DNA from: Massilia atriviolacea
Lineage (GTDB): Bacteria; Pseudomonadota; Gammaproteobacteria; Burkholderiales; Burkholderiaceae_D
Length of the DNA stretch: 64,000 nucleotides
Assembly (NCBI RefSeq): GCF_003953935.1
Contig: NZ_RXLQ01000014.1
Coordinates: 62,001-126,000, forward strand
Direction of reading: 5' to 3'
Both the position numbers and the translations under genes were made by a program. Below the pieces are notes generated by a model. That model saw only the letters and a program-made list of their open reading frames with translations, made no database searches and was not told where the DNA came from. Shown here one piece after another: positions 32,501 to 40,598 of this stretch (the stretch's first letter is position 1; each line of letters begins with the position of its first letter).

Positions 32501-35500
32501 CCTCCGACAGCACGCCGCAGATTACCGGCAGCGTCACGCTGGGCGCCGGCGAAACGCTCGCCGTCAGCGTCAACGGAAAAACTTACCTTGCCGGCGATGG
32601 CCGCCTGAGCGTCCTTGGCGGCGCCTGGACGCTCCAGATTCCCGATGCCGACGCGCTCACACCGGCCAGCGCCGGCGCCGGTTTCGACGGCGTGTACCAG
32701 GTGGTGGCGACCATCCGCGACATTGCCGGCAACGTCTTCACCGACAGCAGCAGCAACGAACTGACCGTGCAGGACCTGATCGCGCCGGCGATCGACCTGG
32801 CGCCATCGAACGGCGCCACGCTCGACCGCAGCGTCACCAGCACCAACGGCGGCGCGGTCAGCCTGGACGACGGCGCCGACCCGCTGGCGCTGGTCGAGGC
32901 GAGCGACCGGGTGCTCAGGGTCACGCTGACCGTGGGCGGGCTGGCCGACGGCGCCGGCGAAAAGCTGGTCTTCGGCAGCACGGCCGTTGCCGCCGACGGC
33001 AGCGACACGGTTGTCACCCGCACCGACGTGCTGGTGGGCGGCGTGCGCGTAAACATCGCGTATTCCGCAGGCGTGTTCTCGCTCCAGCGCTACGATTTTG
33101 CCGCCATGAGCGCTGCCGAAGCGCAGGCGGTGGCGCGCGACGTCGTCTACCGCAACGATGCCGTGGCCGTGACGGCAGGCGCACGCACGTTTGCCTTCAG
33201 CGCGCGCGACGACGCCGGCAATGCCGCCGCCAGCGCCACGGCCACGGTCAACGTCAGCCTCAACGCCAACGTGCCCGGTCAGACGGTGGCGATTACCTCC
33301 GTGACCGACGATGCGGCGCCGCTCACCGGCACGGTCGCCAACGGCGGCGCCACCAACGACAGCGCGCCGGCGCTGGCCGGCACCCTCTCGGCGGGCCTGA
33401 ACGCCAACGAGGTCGTCGCCATCTACCGCAACGGCGTCAAGGCAGGCAACGCCAGCGTGAACGGCGCCGGCTGGACCTATGCCGACAGCGGCCTGGCCGA
33501 CGCTGTGACCTACAGCTACACTGCGCAGGTCGAGAACACGCTGGCCGGCACCGCCGGCACGGCGTCCGGCGCGTACGCCATCGTGATCGACACCAGTGCA
33601 CCGGCGCAGACGCCGGCGATTGTCTCGATGACGCGCGACAGCGGCGTGGCGGGCGACTTCATCACCAGCGACGGCGCTGCCGGGCGCGTCGTCAGCGGCA
33701 CCTTGTCGGCGCCGCTGGCAGCCGGCGAAGTGCTGGAGATCAGCCACGACGGCGGCACCAACTGGAGCGCCGCCAGCGTCACCAATACCGCCTGGACCAG
33801 CACCGACAACGGCGCGCACAACGCCAACTGGACCATTTCCGCGCGCATCACCGACAGCGCCGGCAATGCCGGCCAGGCGGTCAACCGCGCCGTGGTGCTG
33901 GCCGGCGCGCCGGCGCAGACGGTGGCGATCGTCTCCGTCACCGACGACGTCGCGCCGCGCACCGGCGCGGTCGCCAACGGCGGCGCCACCAACGACAACG
34001 CGCCGGCGCTGGCCGGCACCATCTCCGCTGCGCTGGGCGCGAACGACGTCGTCGGCGTGTACCGCAATGGCGTGCGCCTCGGCGACGCTACCGTCACCGG
34101 CACCGGCTGGACCTATGCCGACAGCGGCCTGGCCGACGCTGTGACCTACAGCTACACTGCGCAGGTCGAGAACACGCTGGCCGGCACCGCCGGCACGGCG
34201 TCCGGCGCGTACGCCATCGTGATCGACACCAGTGCACCGGCGCAGACGCCGGCGATTGTCTCCATGACGCGCGACAGCGGCGTGGCGGGCGACTTCATCA
34301 CCAGCGACGGCGCTGCCGGGCGCGTCGTCAGCGGCACCTTGTCGGCACCGCTGGCAGCCGGCGAAGTGCTGGAGATCAGCCACGATGGCGGCACCAACTG
34401 GAGCGCCGCCAGCGTCACCAATACCGCCTGGACCAGCACCGACAACGGCGCGCACAACGCCAACTGGACCATTTCCGCGCGCATCACCGACAGCGCCGGC
34501 AATGCCGGCCAGGCGGTCAACCGCGCCGTGGTGCTGGCCGGGGCGCCGGCGCAGACGGTGGCGATCGTCTCCGTCACCGACGACGTCGCGCCGCGCACCG
34601 GCACGGTCGCCAACGGCGGCGCCACCAACGACAGCGCGCCGGCGCTGGCCGGCACCATTTCCGCTGCGCTGGGCGCGAACGACGTCGTCGGCGTGTACCG
34701 CAATGGCGTGCGCCTCGGCGACGCCACCGTCACCGGCACCGGTTGGACCTACGCCGACAGCGGCCTGCTCGACGGCGCCGGCTACAGCTACACCGCGCAG
34801 GTGGAAAATACCGTGGCCGGCACGGCCGGCGCCGCATCGGGCGCGTACGCCATCGTCGTCGACACCGGTGCGCCGGCGCAGGCCGTGACGATCGTCTCGA
34901 TGACGCGCGACACCGGCACTCCCGGCGACTTCGTCACCACCGACGGGGCGGCGGGACGCACCGTGGCCGGCACCCTGGGCAGTCCGCTTGCGGGCGGCGA
35001 GGTACTTGAGTTGAGCTTCGACGGCGGTGCAAACTGGGTTAGCGCCACTGTCGACGGCAGCGCCTGGACGGCGATCGACGGCATCGCCCACGGCGCCAAC
35101 TGGACCATCAGCAGCCGCATCGTCGACGCAGCCGGCAATGCCGGCGGCGCGGCCAGCCAGAACGTGGTGCTGCAAGGAGGCGCCGCAACGACCGTCGCCA
35201 TCACGGCGGTGACCGACGACGTGGCGCGTGTGACCGGCGTGGTCGCCAGCGGTGGCGTGACCAATGACAGTGCGCCTGCGATTTCCGGCACCTTGTCAGC
35301 CTCCCTCGGCGCGAACGAGGTGGTGGCTGTGCTGCGCGACGGCGTCAAGGTCGGCAACGCCAGCGTGAACGGCACCACCTGGAGCTATGCCGACAGCGGC
35401 CTGGCCAACGGCACGACGTACAGCTACACGGCGCGCATCGAGAACACCGCCACCCCGTCGGCCGGTACGCCGTCGAACGCGTACGCCATCGCGGTCGATA

Positions 35501-38280
35501 CCGCCGCGCCGGCGCAGGGCGTCGCGATCGCCGCCATGACGCGCGACACCGGCGTGCAAGGCGACTTCGTCACCAGCGATGGCGCGGCGGGGCGCGTGGT
35601 CAGCGGCACGCTGACAGCGCCGCTGGACACCGGCGAGGTGCTTGAGATCAGCCATGACGGCGGCGCCACATGGAGCGTCGCCAGCGTGACCGGCAGCGCC
35701 TGGTCCGGCACCGACAGCACGGCGCACGGCGGCAACTGGACCATCTCGGCCCGCATCGTCGACAGCGCCGGCAACGTCGGCCCGGTGGTCAGCCGCGAGG
35801 TGGTGCTGGCCGGTGCGCCGGCCCAGACGGTGGCCATTACCGCCATCGCCGACGATGTCGCGGCGAATACCGGCACGGTCGCCAACGGCGGCATCACCAA
35901 CGACAGCGCGCCCGGCGTGAGCGGCACCATCTCGGCCCCGCTGGGCACGAGCGAAGTGCTGGCGGTCTACCGCAACGGTACGCGTCTCGGCAACGCCAGT
36001 GTGAGCGGCGGCGCCTGGAGCTTCGCCGACGCCGGCCTGGCTGACGGCGCCACCTACAGCTACACGGCGCAGGTCGAGAACCTGGCCACCACCCTGGCCG
36101 GCGCCGCATCCGGCGCCTATGGGCTGACCGTGGACGCCAGCGCACCCGCGCAGGCCGTGGCCATCGTGTCGATGACGCGCGACACCGGCGTGCCAGCCGA
36201 CTTCATTACCGCCGATGGGGCGGCAGGACGCACCGTCAGCGGCACGCTGTCGTCCGCACTGGGCGGCGGCGAGGTGCTGCAGGTCAGCTTCGACAACGGC
36301 GCAAGCTGGGTTGGGGCGAGCGTCAGCGGCACCGGCTGGTCGGCCGTCGATGCGACCGCCCACAGCGCCAACTGGACCATCGCCACCCGCATCGTCGACG
36401 CGGCCGGCAATACCGGCGGCGCGGCGACGCGTGCGGTCGAGCTGCAGGCAGCGCCCGTGCAATCGGTCGGCATTGCCAGTATCACCGACGATGCGGCGCC
36501 GTCGACGGGCACGGTCGCCAGCGGCGGCACCAGCAACGACACCACGCCGCTGGTCGCCGGCACGCTGGCCGTGGCGCCGGGCCCCAACGAGGTGGTCGCG
36601 GTCTTCCGCAATGGCGCGCGCATCGGCAACGCCAGTGTCAGCGGCACCGGATGGACCTACGCCGACAGCGGCCTGGCGGACGGCATCACCTATAGCTATA
36701 CGGCGCGCGTGGAAAACAGCGTCACCGGCATCAACAGCGAGGCGTCCGGCCCATACAGCATCAGCATCGACCTGGGCGCGCCGGCGCAAAGCGTGATCAT
36801 TACCGCGATCGCCGACGATGTCGGTCCGGTGACCGGTACGGTAGCCAACGGCGGCGTCACCAACGACAGCGCGCCTGGCCTGGCGGGCTCCCTGTCGGCG
36901 GCGCTGGGCGCCAACGAGGTCGTGGCGGTGTACCGCGACGGCGTGCGCATCGGCACCGCCAGCGTGAGCGGCACCGCCTGGAGCTACACCGACAGCGGCC
37001 TGGCCGATGGCGCCAGCTATAGCTACACCGCGCGCGTGGAAAACAGCGCGACGTCGCGCGCCGGCGCCGCATCCGGCGCTTACGGCCTGCGCGTCGACAC
37101 CAGCGCGCCCGGGCAAACGGTCGCCATCGTCGGCATGGAGCGCGATACCGATACCGCCGGCGACTTTGTCACCACCGATGGCGGGGCAGGGCGTACCGTG
37201 AGCGGCACCATCTCGGCGCCGCTGGCCGGCGGCGAACTGCTGGAGGTGAGCTTCGATGGCGGCGCGAGCTGGGTGCCGGCGGCCGTCAGCGGCACCGGAT
37301 GGAACGCGGTCGATAGCGGTGCGCACAGCACCGGCTGGAGCATCGTCACGCGCCTGACCGATGCCGCCGGCAATGTGGGCGGCGCCGGCACGCGCGCCGT
37401 GACCTTGAACGATGCCGGCATCGTCTTCACGCCGGACACCTTGCCCGTCACCGAACCGCTGCTGGCCGCCGACGCCAACGCTGCCGGCAGCACCGCGCCG
37501 GTGGCCCCGCCCGTCGTTGCCGCTCCCCTGGCGCCGGACGCCGCCCCGGCCGGCGTGCAGGGACCGGCGCCGCTCGACAGCAGCGTGCTGGCGCCCGGCG
37601 TGCCGCTGGTCGCCGCCGGCGTTCCCGCTCCGGCGCTGGCGGCCGGACTGCCTGCCACCGGCCTGCCTGGCCAGGACACGGTGCGCGCCAGCGTCATCGA
37701 GATCGAAACCGGCGCCAGCGCCAGCGGCAGCACGCGCTTCGGCGAGACCTTCGGCGCGAGCGATATCGGCGCCGGCTTTTCGATCAACGTGCGCCAGGCC
37801 GACGGCAGCACGGCCGACAAGGACACGGTGCGGCTGGTCTCGGCGGTGGTGCGCATCGACGATGGGCTGGTGCCGGAACGCGACCGGCTGGCACTGACGG
37901 TCTCCTCGCCGAATATCACGTCGGTATTCGACGCCGGCACCGGCACCATGGTGCTCTCCGGCGGCGCCTCGGTGAGCGAATACGAAAAGGTCATCCGGGG
38001 CCTGAAGCTGCGCGACGCCGATGGCAGCGACGTCAAGGCCAAGCGCACGATCCGCTTCACCATCAAGTCCGAAGCGGGACAGGTCCAGCAGGGCGCCAAG
38101 GAATACCGGGGCCCCGAGGCGCCGCTGGAGGCGGCCCCGCCACGCCCGGGCGGCAGCGCCGACGCGGGCGAACCCGCACGAGCAGGAAAAACCGGTCTGG
38201 TGGCCCAGATCGCCAATGCGCAGGCAAGGCAGTCGCAGGGACGCGACCAGTTGCTCGCACTCGCCGCGCGCCAGCGCTGA
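26581..38280 (+). CDS. Giant Ig-repeat surface protein with LEPR motif and DUF4347
   Basis: The 3,899-residue protein has no Sec signal peptide. Residues 18-25 form an LEPRMLFD motif, seen at the N-termini of very long repetitive proteins. A DUF4347 domain follows at about 50-217 (FISPEVADPARI, IHLVSHGADGFIDL, DILVYGCDVAAS), then a non-repeated region at about 220-480. Residues about 490-2230 are diverse bacterial Ig-like domains (repeated DKTAPVVSI-like, GTADLP.GAVV-like). Residues about 2236-3613 are an A/B array of roughly 105-residue modules. The last 200 residues form a distinct domain with a basic end. There are no RTX nonapeptides and no LPxTG or PEP-CTERM tail. ATG 26581 follows GGAAG. 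The four export-type genes begin 51 nt downstream, which marks it as their likely substrate. It is probably an adhesin or biofilm matrix protein. Confidence 0.85.
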   Translation: MSTNRSSGLKRHVELSALEPRMLFDGAGMVSWDAATAAPPPAGVEAPAGPAQIVFISPEVADPARIRQAFGASADVIALAAGRDGIDQISDILAGRSDIGAIHLVSHGADGFIDLPGQALSGATLDARAAQVAAWAQALTAEADILVYGCDVAASAQGVALAARLAQLTGADVAASTNATGAGADWTLEYSSGAIAAPALFSDGVGEPASYANRLATINLSGSTGWTTIMKGPVRDPFNDTQAGAADTDIIGDTAHGSLYTAYDDKGTASTGDDTLVFRMRIDNPTSATSFSGVAIVGMDANLDGRVDLFFSVDGRNNGQAVRLLDPGTGANVSPNTTSTSALPTGWLPNNGVYAFTPSNYAVVAVSALNDPDWGPAAVPAAGSSNSNLSGAGGTDVFINWRVPIADIATVLAKPSLSDRSGVAGPRGPSGIANYGKDTVVQYISFTQTQTGPINGDLNGVGAAYDKNATFAALGAFTSPMSAANPVPDGLSIAIGEPVGDGKLAGAPGSAEASAVTLSGSTKAGVGATVSLTITDSAAGSTNASATVIAGTGGLNTWSVANVNLAGLAEGTLTVNASVTENGSTVTDTATVLLDKTAPLVSIDQLATTPAGTPTLGGTADLPDGAVVSLTLDPDNNPGTANVLYQVVVAGGAWTLNTATATPASGSLPPGGLTATTRITASATDAAGNLASAVALNRPTVTSQSTGSTSPTIGGSWTNVAGDALTVKLYENDGVTLLATYNLAPAGNTWSVDLASAIKVGGGTLGALAPDQTYQIVAQVTRGGATVADTTSAELVIIGGPSIDIIDNDGPNDDNVTVTVPKPAFTGTSSVPNGFITLTIDPAGNGTADRITYSVPTDGSGNWSLDTAGSAQPVAGSMPVAGLSGSAVVTASTPPDASGQSASNTQNLSVVIPGITIGTSANDLTGIETTIASGGSLANIILGDGIFNIAEDDSVIVSGTTTNVAQGTQVVIRISDGTLEYTKTATVAANGSYTLSSSGAGTANDGNAFNLQGLNSAGLTVTATVLGTSATKSVIHDKIAPQIILTTPSIIKTSNPVVTGNANLPAGTVISLVTDYPQSGLTATVDANGDFTTTLGLSGNGTVKVTASSGATDTAGNKVANAEQTVAYQTPNTNPPVVTITSITGTGAGDTTIGSGDIIGGVTIGGTFANTKTTASGSLTLSITDGVNTKTNLDAGVTLTRNVNGTWSAVLTEAVIKSFNNGTLIVRAQLTDTVGAGAGTFYTVSDVTQPTLLLVSGTPSISITEVVDANGLINATEDDSVVIKGRAVNSVGGQVTVTISDGDNATADPSATATVADDGSWSVTGMNLSALNDGTLTVAAVVDPDRNPATANNASTSTTVVHDKTAPVLNITAGASVGSSLPLITGTSSGLGAGSTVTVTIDSDRTGAVEATYTTTVQADGSWRVQSAIPTPADSIIIATAADPAGNAASVVATSIVAISPDTGTPADFITNNRNLSFSGSAALGATVTLRLNGAVIGTPVADPVTGVWTFNYSGTTLANGSYTLTAATTVGGNGALSTQVVAIDARALAIGGIANDTGAGGDFLTNDSTLVFNGTATSGTMVTVTLSDSSGAEVFRQLASAAGGAWSVDRSAQAGLADGSYTLRAAVTDASGVTSTVSQAIVIDTRADIGITTNYKTADTTPVLRGTTDIEAERAIAVEVAVSGGGTFTYATTVAADGTWSVDTGVAIPSGSGGPVSFANGAALTVTASGTDLAGNSATGSKAMVVDTTAPVIAITTELDYTGSNTPDGILVASEDTSVILRGTTVGVPDGATLSITITDGVTTLADSATVNGNAWQLAPANLRGLVNGTVTVTATYLDAGGTPYVAVATVLHDKSIAGANATIDSIGTDSAIAGDFITSDNTLVFHGSAAPGAVVKLAMSGPGAGGNVFANGLTVTADAGGAWRYDFQGSTLADGSYVLSAQVGVGAIATQTVVIDTAAPAGAVSVVHPQVTSDSTPQITGSVTLGAGETLAVSVNGKTYLAGDGRLSVLGGAWTLQIPDADALTPASAGAGFDGVYQVVATIRDIAGNVFTDSSSNELTVQDLIAPAIDLAPSNGATLDRSVTSTNGGAVSLDDGADPLALVEASDRVLRVTLTVGGLADGAGEKLVFGSTAVAADGSDTVVTRTDVLVGGVRVNIAYSAGVFSLQRYDFAAMSAAEAQAVARDVVYRNDAVAVTAGARTFAFSARDDAGNAAASATATVNVSLNANVPGQTVAITSVTDDAAPLTGTVANGGATNDSAPALAGTLSAGLNANEVVAIYRNGVKAGNASVNGAGWTYADSGLADAVTYSYTAQVENTLAGTAGTASGAYAIVIDTSAPAQTPAIVSMTRDSGVAGDFITSDGAAGRVVSGTLSAPLAAGEVLEISHDGGTNWSAASVTNTAWTSTDNGAHNANWTISARITDSAGNAGQAVNRAVVLAGAPAQTVAIVSVTDDVAPRTGAVANGGATNDNAPALAGTISAALGANDVVGVYRNGVRLGDATVTGTGWTYADSGLADAVTYSYTAQVENTLAGTAGTASGAYAIVIDTSAPAQTPAIVSMTRDSGVAGDFITSDGAAGRVVSGTLSAPLAAGEVLEISHDGGTNWSAASVTNTAWTSTDNGAHNANWTISARITDSAGNAGQAVNRAVVLAGAPAQTVAIVSVTDDVAPRTGTVANGGATNDSAPALAGTISAALGANDVVGVYRNGVRLGDATVTGTGWTYADSGLLDGAGYSYTAQVENTVAGTAGAASGAYAIVVDTGAPAQAVTIVSMTRDTGTPGDFVTTDGAAGRTVAGTLGSPLAGGEVLELSFDGGANWVSATVDGSAWTAIDGIAHGANWTISSRIVDAAGNAGGAASQNVVLQGGAATTVAITAVTDDVARVTGVVASGGVTNDSAPAISGTLSASLGANEVVAVLRDGVKVGNASVNGTTWSYADSGLANGTTYSYTARIENTATPSAGTPSNAYAIAVDTAAPAQGVAIAAMTRDTGVQGDFVTSDGAAGRVVSGTLTAPLDTGEVLEISHDGGATWSVASVTGSAWSGTDSTAHGGNWTISARIVDSAGNVGPVVSREVVLAGAPAQTVAITAIADDVAANTGTVANGGITNDSAPGVSGTISAPLGTSEVLAVYRNGTRLGNASVSGGAWSFADAGLADGATYSYTAQVENLATTLAGAASGAYGLTVDASAPAQAVAIVSMTRDTGVPADFITADGAAGRTVSGTLSSALGGGEVLQVSFDNGASWVGASVSGTGWSAVDATAHSANWTIATRIVDAAGNTGGAATRAVELQAAPVQSVGIASITDDAAPSTGTVASGGTSNDTTPLVAGTLAVAPGPNEVVAVFRNGARIGNASVSGTGWTYADSGLADGITYSYTARVENSVTGINSEASGPYSISIDLGAPAQSVIITAIADDVGPVTGTVANGGVTNDSAPGLAGSLSAALGANEVVAVYRDGVRIGTASVSGTAWSYTDSGLADGASYSYTARVENSATSRAGAASGAYGLRVDTSAPGQTVAIVGMERDTDTAGDFVTTDGGAGRTVSGTISAPLAGGELLEVSFDGGASWVPAAVSGTGWNAVDSGAHSTGWSIVTRLTDAAGNVGGAGTRAVTLNDAGIVFTPDTLPVTEPLLAADANAAGSTAPVAPPVVAAPLAPDAAPAGVQGPAPLDSSVLAPGVPLVAAGVPAPALAAGLPATGLPGQDTVRASVIEIETGASASGSTRFGETFGASDIGAGFSINVRQADGSTADKDTVRLVSAVVRIDDGLVPERDRLALTVSSPNITSVFDAGTGTMVLSGGASVSEYEKVIRGLKLRDADGSDVKAKRTIRFTIKSEAGQVQQGAKEYRGPEAPLEAAPPRPGGSADAGEPARAGKTGLVAQIANAQARQSQGRDQLLALAARQR
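33467..34769 (+). repeat. Near-identical 636-bp direct repeat inside the giant gene
   Basis: A segment starting at 33467 recurs starting at 34103, displaced by exactly 636 bp (212 codons, one A plus one B module), and stays aligned to about 34133 and 34769. I count only about ten mismatches over roughly 660 bp by eye, far fewer than between other modules. This points to a recent in-frame duplication. Confidence 0.85.
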
Positions 38281-38331
38281 CTCCGGAGAACCGACACCGA
38301 CATGAAGCCATCCCACCACAGGAATCCATCC

Positions 38332-39843
38332 ATGCTGACCAAACTGATGCCGCTCGCTCTCGCCGCCGCCATGCTGACCGGATGCACGGTCGCCCCGGTC
38401 GTCTCCACCGAGGCCGAACGACAGGCGCGCGTGAGCGGCGACCAGCAAGCCATGTTCCGCGACCAGGAGCCGGTCGGCGGCGAGCTCGGTTTTTCCGATG
38501 TGCTGGCGCGCGCCTACCAGTACAACCTGGAGAACCGCGTCAAGCTGATGGAAAACGCGCTGCTGAAAAGTCAGCTCGACCTGGGGTTCTACGACATGCT
38601 GCCGCGCCTGACCGCGGCCGCCGGCTACACCACCCGCAACAACGACCCTGGCGGCACGGCGATGAACCTGCGCACCGGCGTGATCCAGACCGACGTCTCG
38701 GTGGCGCAGGAACGCAACCGCAACACCGACCAGTTGACCTTCTCCTGGAACGCGCTCGATTTCGGCCTGAGCTACGTGCGCGCGCAGCAAAGCGCCAACC
38801 AGGCGCTGATCGCCGAGGAACGGCGCCGCAAGACGCTGCAGAACATCACGCAGGAAGTCTACACGGCCTACTGGCGCGCCATGGCGGCGCAGCGCTGGAC
38901 GGCGGAAATCGACCGCCTGCAAGCGGTGGCCGAAACGGCGCTGGCCGATTCGAAGAAGATCGAGGAGAAGCGCCTGATGCCGCCGCTGCAGGCGTTGATC
39001 TATCAGCGTGGCCTGCTCGACATCGTGCAGCAGCTGCGCAGCCGCCGCAACGAACTGGAAAGCGCGCGCATCGAACTGGCGGCGCTGATGAACCTGCGCC
39101 CCGGCGTGGCCTTCCGCCTCAAGGACAACGGCGCCGAGCCGGCCATGCCGCCGATGCTGGACATGGCCGCGCTGCCGCGCATGGAAGACTACGCGCTGCT
39201 CAATCGCGCCGAACTGCGCGAAGAAGACTACCGCCTGCGCAACAGCGCACTGGAGATGCGCAAGACCATGCTCAGCATCCTGCCCGGCCTGTCGTTCGAT
39301 ACCGGTTTCCAGTACGACTCCAACAAATACCTGTACCACAACAGCTGGTACGAATCGGGCCTGCGCGTCTCGTTCAACCTGTTCAAGGCGTTCTCGCTGC
39401 CGGCCGCGCGCCGCCAGCACGAAGCCCAGGTCAAGGTCGACGATACCCGCCGCGCCGCCCTGACCATGGCCGTCATGGCGCAAGTGCGCATCGCCGCCGA
39501 GCGCTATCGCCAGTCCATCGAAGAATTCGAGCTGGCGCGCCGGCTCGACGGCATCGACCAGCGCATCAACACCCAGATGAGCAACGCCGTCAAGAGTTCG
39601 GCCGAAAACGAGCTCGAAGCGATCCGCGCCCAGGCCAGGGCCGTGCTATCGAGCCTGCAGCGCGCCAATTCGCAGGCGGCGATGCAGGCCGCGCACGCGC
39701 GCATGCTCAATTCGATGGGGGTGGACCTGGCGATTCCGGCGCAGGCGTCCAGCCTGGCCGATTTTTCGGCGGGCCTGGACCGCAGCCTGCAACGCTGGAA
39801 CGTCGACCAGATACTGCGCTCCCCGGAGAGCGCCCGGCCATGA
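38332..39843 (+). CDS. TolC-family outer-membrane lipoprotein
   Basis: The 503-residue product has a lipoprotein signal peptide with lipidated Cys at residue 18 (AAAMLTGCTV). Two outer-membrane efflux protein halves follow, with long helices (about residues 55-230 and 290-470) such as ALLKSQLDLGFYDMLPRLTA and ALEMRKTMLSILPGLSFDTG. This is the layout of TolC/OprM-type trimeric exit ducts. ATG 38332 has AGGA eight nucleotides upstream; ATG 38302 is farther from any Shine-Dalgarno. Its stop overlaps the next start (ATGA, 39840-39843). It would supply the outer-membrane channel of the cassette. Confidence 0.85.
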   Translation: MLTKLMPLALAAAMLTGCTVAPVVSTEAERQARVSGDQQAMFRDQEPVGGELGFSDVLARAYQYNLENRVKLMENALLKSQLDLGFYDMLPRLTAAAGYTTRNNDPGGTAMNLRTGVIQTDVSVAQERNRNTDQLTFSWNALDFGLSYVRAQQSANQALIAEERRRKTLQNITQEVYTAYWRAMAAQRWTAEIDRLQAVAETALADSKKIEEKRLMPPLQALIYQRGLLDIVQQLRSRRNELESARIELAALMNLRPGVAFRLKDNGAEPAMPPMLDMAALPRMEDYALLNRAELREEDYRLRNSALEMRKTMLSILPGLSFDTGFQYDSNKYLYHNSWYESGLRVSFNLFKAFSLPAARRQHEAQVKVDDTRRAALTMAVMAQVRIAAERYRQSIEEFELARRLDGIDQRINTQMSNAVKSSAENELEAIRAQARAVLSSLQRANSQAAMQAAHARMLNSMGVDLAIPAQASSLADFSAGLDRSLQRWNVDQILRSPESARP

Positions 39844-40598
39844 TGCGCATGCTTGTGGCATGCGCCATGATGTTGATTCCGCTGCTGGCCCTGGCCCAGA
39901 CCAAGGCGCCCGCACCCGCAGCGGCGGCGCCCAAGGCGGGCGATCCGATCCGGGTGCTGCTGGTGCCCGAAAACGAAGCGGTCATCTCCAGCCAGATCGC
40001 GGCGCGCATCGTGGCCCTGCCGGCGGCGCTGGGCAGCCGCATTCGCAAAGGCGAGATCCTGGTGCGCTTCGACTGCGCCGAGCAGGCCGCGCGCCTGAAG
40101 ATGAGCGAGTCGGAGCTGGCTTCGGCGCGCGAGACCAACGCCAGCAAGCAGGAACTCAAAAGCTACCGCTCCGCCAGCGAACTCGATGTGCGGCTGGCCG
40201 CCAGCGCGGTCGACAAGGCGCAGGCGCAGGTCAACGTGGTCAAGGCGCAGATGGGTTACTGCAGCATCAGCGCGCCCTTCGGCGGACGCCTGGTGCGCCT
40301 GCGCGCGCGCGCCCACGAAACCGTGGCCGCCGGCCAGCCGCTGCTCGACCTGATCGACAACAGCGCCTTCCGCTTCCAGCTGCACGTGCCTTCGCGCTGG
40401 CTTAGCTGGCTGGGGCAGGGCGCCGCGTTCACCATCATGGTCGACGAAACCGGCAAAAGCTACCCGGCGCGCGTGCGCGTGATTAACGGCCGGGTGGACC
40501 CGGCCAGCCGCACGGTCGAACTGACCGGCGCGGTCGAAGGCAAGCACCCGGAACTGATCGCCGGCATGAGCGGCACGGCCCAATTCAATGAACGCTAG
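39840..40598 (+). CDS. Periplasmic HlyD-like adaptor subunit
   Basis: The 252-residue product has an N-terminal signal peptide (MMRMLVACAMMLIPLLALAQ), so it is likely periplasmic. A lipoyl/hairpin/beta-barrel arrangement typical of membrane fusion proteins follows: EAVISSQIAARIVALPAALG, a short coiled coil at about residues 90-135, then ISAPFGGRLVRLRARAHETV and a C-terminal RVDPASRTVELTGAV strand pair. The TolC stop overlaps its start, and its own end overlaps the next gene by 11 bp. It is small for the family and lacks a membrane anchor, so it may bridge the TolC-like duct and the larger anchored HlyD proteins. Confidence 0.82.
   Translation: MMRMLVACAMMLIPLLALAQTKAPAPAAAAPKAGDPIRVLLVPENEAVISSQIAARIVALPAALGSRIRKGEILVRFDCAEQAARLKMSESELASARETNASKQELKSYRSASELDVRLAASAVDKAQAQVNVVKAQMGYCSISAPFGGRLVRLRARAHETVAAGQPLLDLIDNSAFRFQLHVPSRWLSWLGQGAAFTIMVDETGKSYPARVRVINGRVDPASRTVELTGAVEGKHPELIAGMSGTAQFNER

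Noticed and set aside
26566-35175. An open frame of 2,869 codons on the minus strand
   Set aside because: It lies entirely antisense to the giant Ig-repeat gene. High GC and repetitive Gly/Ala/Thr codons keep the opposite strand free of stops; the translation is low-complexity and matches no family.
26581-38280. Giant protein as an RTX adhesin of classical type I secretion
   Set aside because: No GGxGxDxxx nonapeptides, no C-terminal type I signal that I can see, and no ABC transporter gene in the operon.
35296-39483. A 1,395-codon minus-strand frame
   Set aside because: It is antisense to the repeat array and to the TolC-like gene, with His/Arg/Gln-rich low-complexity sequence and no start context.
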